Assembly: GCA_026545765.1 (NCBI GenBank)
Contig: CM048839.1
Location: forward strand, 60,819,677 to 60,883,676
Length of the DNA stretch: 64,000 bases
DNA from: Plantago major
Lineage: Eukaryota; Streptophyta; Magnoliopsida; Lamiales; Plantaginaceae
Direction: 5' to 3'
Translations under genes and position numbers: made by a program
The notes under the pieces: generated by a model
Told to the model about the DNA's origin: nothing
Seen by the model: the letters and a program-made list of their open reading frames with translations, nothing else
Databases searched by the model: none
Shown: positions 11,101-21,869 of the stretch, piece after piece
Layout of the letters: the number at the start of each line of letters is the position of its first letter
Position numbering within the stretch: the first letter of the stretch is position 1

Positions 11101-12506
11101 AATGATTGAGAATCAGCTTTCTTTAGAAATTTGCAATGATCATCCTAATGCTTTCTGGAACAGAAAGAAACATGTAGTCAGTCTCCCTTATGAGGAAGAC
11201 TTTGATGAAAAAAGGATTCCGACAAAGGCAAGACCTTGTCAGATGAATTCAGAGTATTTAGAACTCTGTAAAAAAGAAATTGATTCTTTATTACGAAAAG
11301 GTCTAAGAAGTCCTTCTCAATCTCCTTGGTCTTGTACAGCTTTTTATGTTAATAAACATAGTGAACAAGAAAGAGGAGTTCCTAGATTAGTAATAAATTA
11401 CAAGCCCCTTAATAAGGTTTTAAAATGGATTAGGCATCCTATTCCAAATAAAAAAAGATCTTCCAGAAAGACTTTATGATTCAATACTGTTTTCAAAATT
11501 TGATTTAAAATCAGGTTATTGGCAGGTACAAATTGAACAAAAAGATAGGTATAAAACAGCCTTCAACGTTCCAATAGGACATTATGAATGGAATGTAATG
11601 CCATTCGGTTTAAAAAATGCTCCTTCTGAATTCCAGAAAATTATGAATGATATTTTTACGCCATACAGTGAATTTATATTGGTTTATATTGATGATATCT
11701 TAGTATTTTCAAAAGATATTGAAGCCCATTTCAAACATTTGGATATCTTAAAGAAAATAGTTATACAGAATGGTCTAGTTATATCAAAACCAAAAATGTC
11801 TTTGTTTCAAACAAAAATAAGATTTTTGGGACATTATATAGAAAAAAGTAATATTATCCCAATAAATAGAAGCATTGATTTTGTAGATAAATTTCCTGAT
11901 GAAATAACTAGTAAAACCCAGTTACATAGGTTTTTAGGAAGTTTGAATTATATCTCTTCTTATTATAAAGATATAGCCTAAGATACTGCTATCTTATTTG
12001 ATAGACTTAAAAAGAATCCAAAGCCTTGGTCTGAAAATCATACTCAGGCTGTTAGGAAGTTAAAAAAAAAGGTTAAAACATTGCCTTGTCTTATGCTGAG
12101 TAATCCTTCATGGGATAAAATTGTTGAGACAGATCCTTCAGATATAGGATACGGGGGTATTCTTAAACAGATTGATCCTCATAACAAACAAGAATATCTT
12201 GTTCGTTTTTATTCTGGAAAATGGAATAATAGTCAGAAAAATTATGCTACTATAGCCAAAGAAATACTTGCAATTGTCAAGTGTGTATTAAAATTTCAAG
12301 ATCATTTATACAATCAAAAATTTATAATCAAAACAGACTGTAACTCTGCAAAGTTTATGTTTAATAAAGATTTTAAACATGATGTTTCTAAACAGATGTT
12401 TGCAAGATGGCAAGCTCATTTAGCTCCTTTTGATTTCGAGATTATTTATAAAAAAGGAGAAGATAATAGTCTTCCAGACTTTTTAACACGTGAGTATATT
12501 TCATGA
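8112..12506 (+). pseudogene. Pararetroviral capsid-protease-RT-RNase H polyprotein, broken
   Basis: The capsid-like region (8112-9450) includes YEWNLDAYADRQIYNMIH and GFTGQLKGWWDNYLS. A zinc knuckle CRQCGKLCHFATNC follows near 9790-9835. Then come an acidic linker, protease motif LIDSGADLNVI (about 10645-10680), reverse transcriptase with YIDDILVFS (about 11682-11710) and RNase H with VETDPSDIGYGGIL (about 12123-12165). In living relatives this is one polyprotein making capsid and replication enzymes. Breaks seen: a frame change near 9195-9210, a stop at 9448, further frame changes between 9451 and 9925, another near 11450-11480, and a stop at 11979. The last frame ends in ATGA, overlapping the next ORF at 12503. 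Confidence 0.88.
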
Positions 12507-13882
12507 ATTTTGCAGGAATGTACTCGCGAGGAAGAGGCTCTCCCTCTTATAGAGGAAGAGGAGGACGGGGATCAGAAAGGATTCTGGCCCAAACTGGCAG
12601 AGGAAAGCTTATAGCAATGAATTTGCCATCACAAAAATCTGAGGCTCAGAGCTCAGAAGAGTACGAAGAATTTCTTGAGTACAAGAGAAATAAGGGAAAA
12701 ATCCCATCTTTTGCTAAAATAGTAGCAGAAGAAGAGTCTGAAGAAAGTAAGACTGAATATGTTGAAAACAGGAATCAAGAAGTAATACTTCTGCTTGAAC
12801 TGAGGGATATGCGATGGGAAAATAATCCCTGGATTTTAATGGCTAGATATTTAGATAAGGCATCATATGCTTTAGGGTCTTATAAAACAAGATCTTTCTA
12901 TGAAAATATTCTTTCAAACACAGAGTCATGTGAAATAACACATTTCTCAGGAACACAGAAGGAAGTTTATAACTTCAGTAAAATTTATGTTAAAAAGATT
13001 ATATCTTCTGAAGAATGGGGAATAGAACCATTAAGAGAAAGGGAATTTTACTATCCCGATAATAGAAATCCCATAAAGTATAACTACTGGGATTATATTG
13101 AAGCATTTAATAAAGTGCTACTTTATGAAAATGATAGGAAAAAACACTCCTGGTTTATAAAAATCAGCAGTGAAGCTTATGAGCAGGAGATACCAAATTG
13201 GTTTCTAAACTGGTGGACATATTTTGGAACCACCTGGGTAATACTCCCTGAAAATTTTTCAACTCTATTTACTAACTGGATAAATGTTACTCCGAAAAAG
13301 GAAGTTCCTCAAGAAAATTATTCTTTATATTTCTTTATGGAATTTTCTATACCTTGGATTTGGAAATGGGTACCCGTTATCGGTTATACCGAAAGTGAAA
13401 TACCATGTATTAAAAGAACTTCTTATACAAAGTTCTAGGAAAAAATGAATAAAGAAAACCCAGAAACTAAGCAATTATATTGCATTGATACTTTGAATTT
13501 TATAGACAAAAGAATAAGATTATATCAAGAAAATAAAAGAATAGCGACACAAAAGGAAGAGTCGCCCTTAGATCAAATCAGAAGAAAACTCAGCATGAAG
13601 TCCAAAGACGGCAACAGGGAAATGCTAATAGAAGCATACGTATAAGAAATGAAAAAAGATCTTCTACAGAAATTTGATGGAGAAACTCAGTCCGTAAAAT
13701 CGGATATATCTATGGCCTCTGCTAGTCAAGATTATCAGGATGCTCAGGATCCTAATCAAACTCCAGAAGAAGAAGTCTCTATAGAAGACGTATTTGAAAT
13801 CCTCAAAGGTACTCTTAAACACAAGAACAAAGAAAAGGAAGAATCTTCCTCAGCAATAGTGGTGGTAGACAAAGCCACTTGA
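12503..13882 (+). pseudogene. Pararetroviral 3' ORF of unknown function, RGG-rich start
   Basis: The frame starts in an ATGA overlap with the polyprotein stop. It runs 311 codons to a TAG at 13436, then continues in the same frame from 13445 and 13649 with one more stop, for about 460 codons in all. The N-terminus is rich in Arg-Gly (SRGRGSPSYRGRGGRGSE), like an RGG RNA-binding segment. The middle holds a Trp-rich block (NWFLNWWTYFGTTW) and an FSIPWIWKW segment. The tail is acidic. A second ORF of about this size and place is known in florendovirus-like endogenous viruses, without assigned function. I do not assign one. Confidence 0.7.
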
Positions 13883-14694
13883 TGATGATTTGATGATAAG
13901 TCAGATGATGATGATAATAATGAGTCAGAGCACTGATGAGTGGAAATCATTCCACAGACAACGGCGGAAATTGTTCTGCAAACATGACTGAAAGTCAAAC
14001 AAAAGGGACGAACGAAATTTAAAGCAGAATAAACGGATGGAAATTAAAGGAATTAGCGATAGAGACAGATATTGGCGCCTGGGAATCAAATTTCCCTTTT
14101 ATAAATAAGCAGAAGGAAGAAGGAAGAAGGCATCGGCAGAAAACCAGAAGCCAAAAAAAAAAAAAACACCCCTCTCAGTTTTTAAATTTTAAATTTGTAA
14201 TATTTCTAAAGTTTGTACAATTAACGTGCAGTAGTAATTCTGTAAGTTGTTCTTTCTTTACTTTTCAGTTTGTAATTTTAATATACATTAATAATATTGG
14301 CCTAATGATAGGCTAAGTTTGGTTTGTGTTAAGACAGGTCTAAATTATGTATTTACTATAATTATGGCAAAAATGTTTTACTGTTCATCGGTCACTATTC
14401 ATGGTTACTATTCACGGCAGAATTATGAATTAAACTAGACTTCTATTACTTACTAAAAATAAGATAGATAAGGTTTGGTATTGGAATCCGGCGTATTAAT
14501 ATATTCCGATAGACATATGAAGGTACTGTTTGCCCCTCTAAGCCGAAAGAAATGGCGTCTACGAACATTTAATCGATAATTATGTCTTGAGAAATATCTT
14601 AATATTGACAGATTCTATTCTAGTAATACATCCTGATGTCATCTTATTGTTAGTTCGTAATTTGAATTCTAATTAAGGAAGTGATTCTAGCTTG
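13883..14694 (+). promoter_or_regulatory. Pararetroviral intergenic/promoter region
   Basis: This 0.8-kb stretch between the last viral ORF and the right redundancy has no coding frame. A good TATA box, TATAAATA, lies at 14100-14107 after a TTTCCC stretch. An A-run follows at about 14155-14170. In the family the single pregenomic promoter sits here, upstream of the primer site, and drives a terminally redundant RNA. The transcription start is not determined. Confidence 0.6.
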
Positions 14695-14805
14695 AATAAT
14701 GTAATGCATGGATCAAGTGATTTTGTGATCCATGAACCGTTTGGTATCAGAGCCAAGTTATCAGTAAGCACATGATTAAGATACGTCTTAACACAAACAT
14801 TGTTT
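14695..14805 (+). repeat. Right terminal redundancy of the pararetrovirus
   Basis: Copy of 6949-7060, including a second primer site TGGTATCAGAGCC at 14742-14754. The viral match stops at 14805, where an ATT microsatellite begins. Confidence 0.9.
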
Positions 14806-14806
14806 A

Positions 14807-14853
<47 letters not shown>
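14806..14853. repeat. (ATT)n microsatellite at right viral junction
   Basis: About 14 ATT triplets directly adjoin the right viral end. The left junction has AAT triplets. Triplet repeats at both ends suggest integration into, or repair within, a simple repeat. Confidence 0.9.
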
Positions 14854-14855
<2 letters not shown>

Positions 14856-15927
14856 TTATCATTTATTTACACACCCGATCTTTTGTACGAGGAAAATAAG
14901 AAAATTTATCCAATTGAGTTATTTTCAACTTTTTTTCTTTCTTTCTTTTTAATACGACTTTTAGTAGATCAATGAAATAAAGAGTATAGTTACAATTTGA
15001 ACTAACAAAAAATCTACATGTTCAAAAACTCCAAAACAAGTTAAACCAAACCAAAAGTCAGACCAAACTTTATAAAAATAATATTATATATCACAAATAT
15101 TGAAAAATGGCATTTATTCCTCCATATTATCTTCCTCGGACTCTATAAAAGGTGAAGAAGAACGTTTTGTATAAGGGTTTTAATGGGTTTTAATGAGGTT
15201 TGGGAGTTGGGCTTCAACTTGGACCTTTAACAAGTCCAATTTAAAATTTTTCTCGTAAGCCTATTATAACAATACGTATAAAATCGAAAAATTTCACGGG
15301 ATTTTACAATAAAACAAAGTTACGTTAATCAAATATACTTAATTTCTTTTCATGAAAGTTGAAATATGAGTATTGGGACTGAAAGTTGAAGAATCAGTTT
15401 GGAAAATGGAACAATGCTGGAGGTTCTGGAAAAAAAGAGTGTTAATGTAAAGTTGTTGACACGAGCTTGTGCATGGTTTATGGACAAGTGATTTTGGTTA
15501 AGCTTTTAATTATTTTATTTGCCGAACATTGTCCATACTCTTGTAAACGTTTTCAAGTTGTAATAAATTTCACCGATTCAAAAAAAAAAAATAGACAAAG
15601 ACAGTTTATACGACGAATAAAATTCAGTTTTAATCGAGTTATCATTCTCATATTGTTTTCCACGCGGTTGGTTTTAAAGTTTGTTATATAATAATAAATA
15701 AAAATGTAAAGTGACAGAAAAAAGAGTAGGAAGAATGTGAGAAAGATGACAAAAATAATATATTTTTTTAATTGTGATTATATATACCATCATATAATTG
15801 TTATTATTATTACACAATAATTTCTTCAGTTCAGTTCAGTTAGTTTCAGTTTCAGTTCAGTTCAGTTCAGTTCAGTTCCATTCAGTTCAGTTCAGTTCAG
15901 TAAATTTCAGTTGAAAAGAACAGAGCC
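14854..15927. other. Right part of the TIR element, no gene seen
   Basis: AT-rich sequence with no supported frame. From about 15825 to 15905 it is made of repeated TTCAG pentamers leading into the right inverted repeat. Confidence 0.6.
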
Positions 15928-15930
15928 TTA

Positions 15931-16613
15931 GTTGCCTTGGTTGCTGGTACGTATTCGGGCTCATTTAGTGGTGTAGCCACCACCCCATTAACGTCTAGAA
16001 CACGTACCATTCAATCGAATAAATAGAAAATAAAATATTAAATCATAACTACAATTATTTAAAATCAACTTACCCAACATATATTCAGTTTTAATTTTCG
16101 GAGGGGGCCCCCTAGGGTTATCAGCATCGGCAACAAAGTGAACAAATGGCGTGAAAACAAAGTTGAACTTGGGATCCCCATATCATTTGGCATCTCAACA
16201 ACTCTTGTCGATTGACCAATAGCCAGCTTATATTGATGCATAATCCTTGCCTTCATCATCGTAGGCAAGTTCTCATTAACAGTGAAATTAGATATCTTGA
16301 CTACATGACTTTGTGGAAATTCAGATTGAAACTTCCCATAAACATTTGGGGGGACAGATGCTTGAATTTTTGTTCCCTAAAACACAAATATATATAAATA
16401 AAATAATGGCAAATAATATTAGAGTAAATAAAATTAATCGCCTTGGAAAATTTATTCATAGCAATACCTCCTTATCGACCAAGAATAATTCTAGTCCTTC
16501 TTTCCTAAACCTGTCCGATTGAACCCACGGTGCAGCACACGGACCACAATGCTTCTCATCCTGGCCATCTTAGTAACGAACGATAATGATACGATATCTC
16601 CGGGTTTTGACAT
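15931..16613 (-). pseudogene. RPA1-like gene, N-terminal half
   Basis: The gene starts at ATG 16611-16613 (MSKPGDIVSLSF). It shows an IVVRVLH block, then after a one-base frameshift near 16525-16535 WVQSDRFRKEGLELFLVDKE. Further on are NLPTMMKARIMHQYKLAIG with a following TRVVEMPNDMGIP, and DVNGVVATPLNEPEY just before the insertion point. This is the first OB-fold of RPA1-like (DUF223-type) single-strand DNA-binding proteins. Reading resumes at 6742, on the far side of the TIR element, as LDVTITNLE. Introns are likely near 16385-16470 and 15990-16070. Together with the frameshift, the insertion makes this a pseudogene. Confidence 0.8.
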
Positions 16614-16799
16614 CTCCTAATTAAAAAATTGATTATTTTATTACTTATAAGGTTCAGAAGGTTTAAGGCGAATTATAAGAAATGAATTAAGAAGAATTAA
16701 CCTTGTTCGATAGGAACTGGTAATTAGACTGATTGGAAAATTTCAAATGGATGCAAGTTTTAAGGCAAATTAGAATAAACGAATTAAGAAGAATTACAT

Positions 16800-17100
16800 G
16801 GAACACTTAAAACCCTATTATAAAAGGCAACAAATATCAGGAGACTATCATAGTCTCTTCTCTCTCGCTGTTTCTTCTTCTCTCACTGACTCACTCTGTT
16901 CTCTCTTTTCTTACTCACTTCGCTCTTCTTCTTCCTAATGTTTCGGTGAGAAGATTTGGCCAATCTCACTTCGCTCTTCTTCTTCGATAATCTGTTTTGT
17001 CGAAGTACTTGGACATTTCTCGAAGTTCTTGGCCGAATCTGTTTCGGTTTTGTTTGATTAAATTCCGAGATTTTCCCCCGAATTTTAGGGTTCTTGTTTT
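16800..17100 (+). promoter_or_regulatory. Plus-strand promoter-like and pyrimidine-rich leader-like stretch
   Basis: TATAAAAG near 16818 is followed after about 35 bp by a long CT-rich segment (TCTCTTCTCTCTCGCTG and similar), typical of plant 5' leaders. It points away from the minus-strand RPA-like gene. No downstream protein is evident, so it may drive a non-coding transcript. Confidence 0.35.
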
Positions 17101-17104
17101 CAAT

Positions 17105-17812
17105 CAGATCCCGAAGCTATGATGATGTGAAATATGAGCTAAATTGTTTGAATCACTTAAAATCTCGTTTGTTTGTTTCGATTTTCACTGTTTTGCCCCA
17201 AATTTTAGGGATCTTGACTTAATTCGGTTCTTTCATCTTGTGAATGAACTCGAATCGGAATCCCGAAGCTATGATGATGTGAGATCTGAACTAAATAGTT
17301 TGAATCAATTGAAATCTCATTTGATTTGTTTCGAGTTTCGCTATTTTCCCCCAAATTTTATGGATCTTGACATAAATCGGTTCTTTCATCACGTTAATGG
17401 TTCGAAATTTTAGGGTTCTTGTTTCCAATCGGATTCCGAGAAGCTATGATGATGTGAAATCTGAGCTAAATCGTTTGAATAACTTGAAATCTCGTTCGTT
17501 TGTTTCGATTTTCACTGTTTTCCCCCAAATTTTAGGGATCTTGAATTAAATCGATTCTTTCATCTCATTAGTTAATTCGAATCAGAATCCGAAGCTATGA
17601 TGATGTGTGATCTGAGCTAAATCGTTTTATTCAATTGAAATCTCGTTTATTTGTTTCGATTTTCAAAGTTTTCCCCCAAATTTTAGGGATCTTGACTTAA
17701 ATCGGTTATTTAATCACGTTAATGTTTTAGTTCCGGCGTAATCACTTGAAATCTCATCTTTTTTAATTGATTTTCTCTGTTTTCCCCCAAAAATTAGGGC
17801 TCTTGGTCGAAA
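17105..17812. repeat. Tandem repeat of about 150-170 bp, four copies plus a partial one
   Basis: Each copy has GAAGCTATGATGATGTG, then an AAATCTCGTTTGTTTGTTTCG-like block and CCCCCAAATTTTAGGGATCT. Copies begin near 17112, 17265, 17440 and 17590. A partial copy with the TTTTCCCCCAAAAATTAGGG block is at about 17770-17800. The copies differ by substitutions and small indels. Short frames across them are not genes. Confidence 0.85.
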
Positions 17813-18059
17813 GGTACTTGTGAGAAGGATTTAGCTCGGTTCTTAAATCGTTAAATGAGGCAATAATTTGCTTATCCATATCAGCCTTTTAGTTTAGTTT
17901 GTCACACTGCTTTTGTGTCACTTAGTATAATCTATGCTTAGTTTGTCGCAACAGAAAATTGTGTTTGGGTTGATTGATTTTGGGTGTATTTGTTGTTTAC
18001 TAAAATCAGTATATTGTCCATACATTATTTATATGCTTCCGTGAGTTTCATATTTACTA

Positions 18060-18352
18060 TGTTCTTGATCAGTGAATGAAAATTGCATATTGATTTTGTG
18101 TATGTGGATTATAGGGAAAAACTTATGTTAGTAATGATTAAGGCAAAGATTTCGATTGTTTTACTTGCATAAAAACTTATGTTCTTGATCAGTGAATGAA
18201 AATTGCATATTTATATTCATTTGTTATTTCAGCGTGGTTAAGGCAAAGATTTATATTGTGTATGTGGATTATAGGGAAAAACTTATGTCAGTAATGGTTA
18301 AGGCAAAGATTCGATTGTTTTACTTGCATAAAAACGTATGTTCTTGATCAGT
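18060..18352. repeat. Imperfect direct duplication, about 120-170 bp
   Basis: TTCTTGATCAGTGAATGAAA, TGTATGTGGATTATAGGGAA and TTAAGGCAAAGATT occur in the same order in two adjacent copies (18060-18180 and 18181-18352). The second copy carries about 50 extra bases. Confidence 0.8.
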
Positions 18353-19161
18353 ACAAATTTTGATGACTAAACATGGCGGTATTGAACAGTAAGAAATTTA
18401 ATTTAGTTATGCGTACCTTGGTGAGTAGTGTAGCTGGTACACTGAATTATGTAGGTTTCTCTGTAAGATAAGTAGAATACATGAATGAATACTTGATTAG
18501 TTACTACAACAAAATTGATGGAGATTGTAGGTGTTAATCAAGTTTTGATGACATAGCACTATAAAGACTTTCACCTTCAAAGGAGCACAGCAACAGCGTT
18601 GAAGACTTCCACAGCAGCCTGGAGAATGAAAACTGACTATCTAAAACCCTAGTTATTTGTTACATTATATTAATTATTTTCGGAATGTAATAATTGCCTT
18701 AAATTAGCTTTTGTAATTGTATTCTGTTTCTTTCATTCTTCCCATAATTAAACATAACAAACATATTTTGCATTATTTTCTGTAAATATGGCTGCAGTAA
18801 TTTTAAAATTCAAAATTTAGTGAATGAAAATTGTGACAGCCTGCCACCTAGACATTTCATAGCCAATAGGATTGCTCAACAACTCCACATAATTGATAAT
18901 GTGTCATGCTTGAGAATTGAAGAATGGTTTTTCTTTTAATGTACTAGTAAATGACCCGTCGATACTCGACGAGTATAGTGAAAAATAATGTCATTTGTAA
19001 AAATCCAGGTTCAAAGGCCTGCAATGTTTTTAGGTTTTAATTTGTATTCTGGAGAAGTTGTTGTAGGCTTGGAGAAGAGAGTTTTATTTGTCATCATTAT
19101 AGGTGATGACGTTTACTAACAACGTAATAAAACCATGTGCTCCATCTTGACCTATAATCTA

Positions 19162-19422
19162 CTCCCTCGTCCCAGTTCATTTTAATGTTGTTTTGACTTT
19201 TTGCAGTCAACAAACTTCAACTTTGACTACGAATTACTCACAAACCATAAATGCAAAATAATTAATCAAATTGTATAATAAAACTTTACTTCTAAAATTG
19301 TCAATATATAATTTACTTGAACATTTTATTATTATTACAGTTTAAGATTAATATGTAGTCAAAGTTTAAATTTGATGACCTTAAAAAGTCAAAACAGGAC
19401 ATTTGACCTGGGACGGAGGGAG
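19162..19422. mobile_element. Stowaway-like MITE (Tc1/mariner type)
   Basis: Ends CTCCCTCGTCCCAG and CTGGGACGGAGGGAG are inverted repeats with TA on both sides (19160-19161 and 19423-19424). Length is 261 bp with no coding capacity. TIR sequence and TA duplication are diagnostic of plant Stowaway elements. It lies inside the proposed Helitron. Confidence 0.92.
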
Positions 19423-20065
19423 TAATAATTTATATTTATTATCTTAAAATTGAATGTGAAAAGTTAAACTCGAAACAGACGGAGTATAGCCTAGCAAAAA
19501 CTTATAGACTATTTGGGTTGTAAATTTAATAGATGAATAGTAATTAAATTGTGAAAAATTGTGTTTGAAATATAATTAAAATTTTATAGGTTTTTAGATT
19601 TGTTATATAGGGTGTGTAAAACTGAAGTGGAATATATGTGCAACATGTTTTATAATTATTTAATTGGTATTATTATTATTTAATTAGTTTAATGTTGTTA
19701 TAACAAATGAAAAAGAAAAGTGAGAAATATTTTAATTGAATTGTAATTAATTGTTGTATTGAAAATGGATATTGTTCTGATTCGATTAAAATGGTTAGAC
19801 AAATACGATACGAACTTACTCGATTAAAATTGAAATATAATTGTATGCCAAACAGCATTAAAGTGTATTGAAATGAACATTGGTGAATTAGAGCCAAGGA
19901 ATTAAGATGAATTATTAATACATAGATGAATTAAGATGAATTATTGAAATGAACATTTATGCTGATACTTATGATCCATTTCCCCAAAGGGAAAGGATAA
20001 AAGTTGTGTCCATAAATAGTGTAGAAAACAAAAATTAAATACTTGATAACTTAAGTACAACTTAC

Positions 20066-20212
20066 ATTTTTGTCCATGAGGATCATGTCCAAACCTTGTT
20101 TGCCGAATTTGTCCATCTGAACCCAGTAGTGCAAGACACGAACTTCAACACTCCGGAACTTTGTTTTCTTTTCTAGAGCCATAAGCGGAATCAAAGCACT
20201 GGATCTCGACAT
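20066..20212 (-). pseudogene. RPA1-like first exon captured in Helitron
   Basis: ATG at 20210-20212 opens 49 codons containing SVEVRVLHYWVQMDKFGKQG followed by a DMILMDK block. They end at a good donor (AAT|GTAAGT on the minus strand). The block aligns with the start of the RPA1-like gene at 16613 (VRVLH, WVQxD, KxGL, LxDK), so the two are diverged paralogs. RPA1-like proteins bind single-stranded DNA. No convincing second exon was found in the 1.1 kb downstream before the Helitron end. I treat it as a gene fragment. Confidence 0.6.
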
Positions 20213-21834
20213 GTTCTACAACATTTGCCATCCAAAATTAGTTTTGTTTGTCTATGTACTAACTATTGTTTAATTTTGTTATTATTATTGTGATGTAGCA
20301 ATGCAGGTAGGTGAACACACATATAGCAAATAATATAAATGAAGTGAATCAATTATGATAATCATACTCTAACTATGTCAACACTCTGCAATGACACATC
20401 TACCATCATCCAGAACTTCAGCCTGGTAGTTGGAATGCACATCACAAAAATAATTAAAACTTCTTTATCTGCGTTCCATTTTGCATAAATTTTGACATTT
20501 CTCTTTTTGTAACTGTGTGTTAACTCGAATTTACTATTCCAGTTGATTAGCTTGTAGAATTCTTTGAAATTGGATTTTAATTCTAATTCTATGAATACAA
20601 CAAGATTTAACAACATGCCATCTATCACTAAGGGACTTGACTGGTTGTTATTTATGGATTCATCCAAACTATATAGAACAATAAAAGCAACTATCTAATA
20701 GGTGAGAATATTTAAAAGATTGCGAGGTTTGTAAATTGTAAAACAACACATTTGAAACTATCTAACAACTACCAGATTTGTCACTGGATTCAGAATTTTT
20801 GTATTTGGTTTATGCAGGTAAACGTAAAATTGATGGCATGTAGTTAAATACGAACCTTTTACAACCGGATGATTATTACTTCGAAGAACTACTTGGATGT
20901 TGGCCGAGAAAAAATCTGCATCAACTGAAGAACACAGCCAAATAAGATTCAATATTAACATGTATTTTGAACTCAATACTTTCGAATTCAATAAGAGGCC
21001 TAGGTAGTATATGAATAAGAGAGAAAAACTCACTGCAAAATTGCTTTCTTTCCTCATTCTCAGTATTCTCAAACTCAGACTTTCGAACTCAACCCTTCTC
21101 AGTTTCGGTAGATATGAGTGAATGAATGAGTGAATGTGTATTAATATTGAACGTGATATTTAGGGGATATTCTACCGATTTCATAGAGCATAATTTTTGT
21201 GCATGATTAGAAGGGTTAAACTAATTTAGATCCTCATTAATATTTTTTTAGGTCTGAATTTATTGACTTGCCTTATTATGTGAGAAATTGTATAATTGAG
21301 TTATATGTAATATTCTTCCACTAAAAAATAGATATGATTTCTGGATCTTTTCTGATTGAGAATTTCTTAATTTCTCACTCATTCTAAAACTCATAGTTTC
21401 TGAAAAATGCGATATGTTTTCATGTTTATATGAGTTTAAACTTTAAACTGTTTTACATAAGTATTTAATATTCTTGTAGGTCTCAGTTTATTAACTTACC
21501 TTTTGTAGGTGTGAATTTGTATTAGCGAGTAAATATGCTATGGAAAAATTTCCATGTTTGAGATACTGTCAAGTTACTAACCTCTGCAAGTTTCGCAACT
21601 TACCAAACGAAAAATCTTTTGTATTAAAAGCCTCTTTTCATAACTGCACTTCATCCATATGAAAACACATAAGCAGGATTTGAAACTTTTGACTAATCAA
21701 AATAAAGCTTCTTAACAGCTAGGCAAAAAAATGGACCAATCAGAAATCAGGGAATTGGCAAATAATTGTTTGATGTGAACAATGTAGAATGACTCAAAAA
21801 CTTTTTTGCTTGATGTATTATATAGATATATATT

Positions 21835-21869
<35 letters not shown>
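21835..21869. repeat. (GATA)n microsatellite
   Basis: About nine uninterrupted GATA units beside the proposed Helitron 5' end. Confidence 0.95.

Larger units (their letters stand above)
6949..14805 (+). mobile_element. Endogenous pararetrovirus (Caulimoviridae-like), decayed
   Basis: The segment carries, in order, a movement-protein-like frame, a capsid-like frame with zinc knuckle, aspartic protease, reverse transcriptase, RNase H and a further frame of unknown function. There is no integrase and no true LTR. That set is known for plant pararetroviruses. About 110 bp containing a tRNA-Met-type primer site are repeated at both ends (6949-7060 and 14695-14805), so the insert is slightly longer than one circular genome. 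Primer site to primer site is 7746 bp, a usual genome size for the family. The gene order suggests florendovirus-like relatives, which is inference. Several stops and frameshifts show it is not functional. Confidence 0.88.
6746..15927. mobile_element. Harbinger/Tourist-like TIR element, itself split by a pararetrovirus
   Basis: The left end GGCTCTGTTCTTTTCAACTG and the right end CAGTTGAAAAGAACAGAGCC are perfect inverted repeats. They are flanked by TTA at 6743-6745 and 15928-15930. A 3-bp TTA target duplication with GGCTCTGTTC-type ends fits PIF/Harbinger (Tourist-like) elements. Subterminal zones are built of 5-bp words (TTCGA on the left, TTCAG on the right). Without the viral insert (6949-14805) the element would be about 1.3 kb, and no transposase is seen. 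It interrupts an RPA1-like exon. The same ends recur at 60657-60807. Confidence 0.85.
18944..21826 (-). mobile_element. Non-autonomous Helitron with an RPA-like exon
   Basis: On the minus strand the left end reads as a Helitron 3' terminus. An 8-bp hairpin with a 3-base loop (plus-strand 18955-18973, one G-T pair) is followed seven bases later by CTAG and a T. The proposed 5' terminus on the minus strand is TCTATATAATACATC beginning at 21826, preceded by A, which fits insertion between A and T. No Rep or helicase frame lies inside, so it would need a partner element. It carries an RPA1-like first exon at 20066-20212 and a nested Stowaway MITE. The 3' end is well supported. The 5' end is a best fit beside a GATA repeat. 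Confidence 0.6.
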
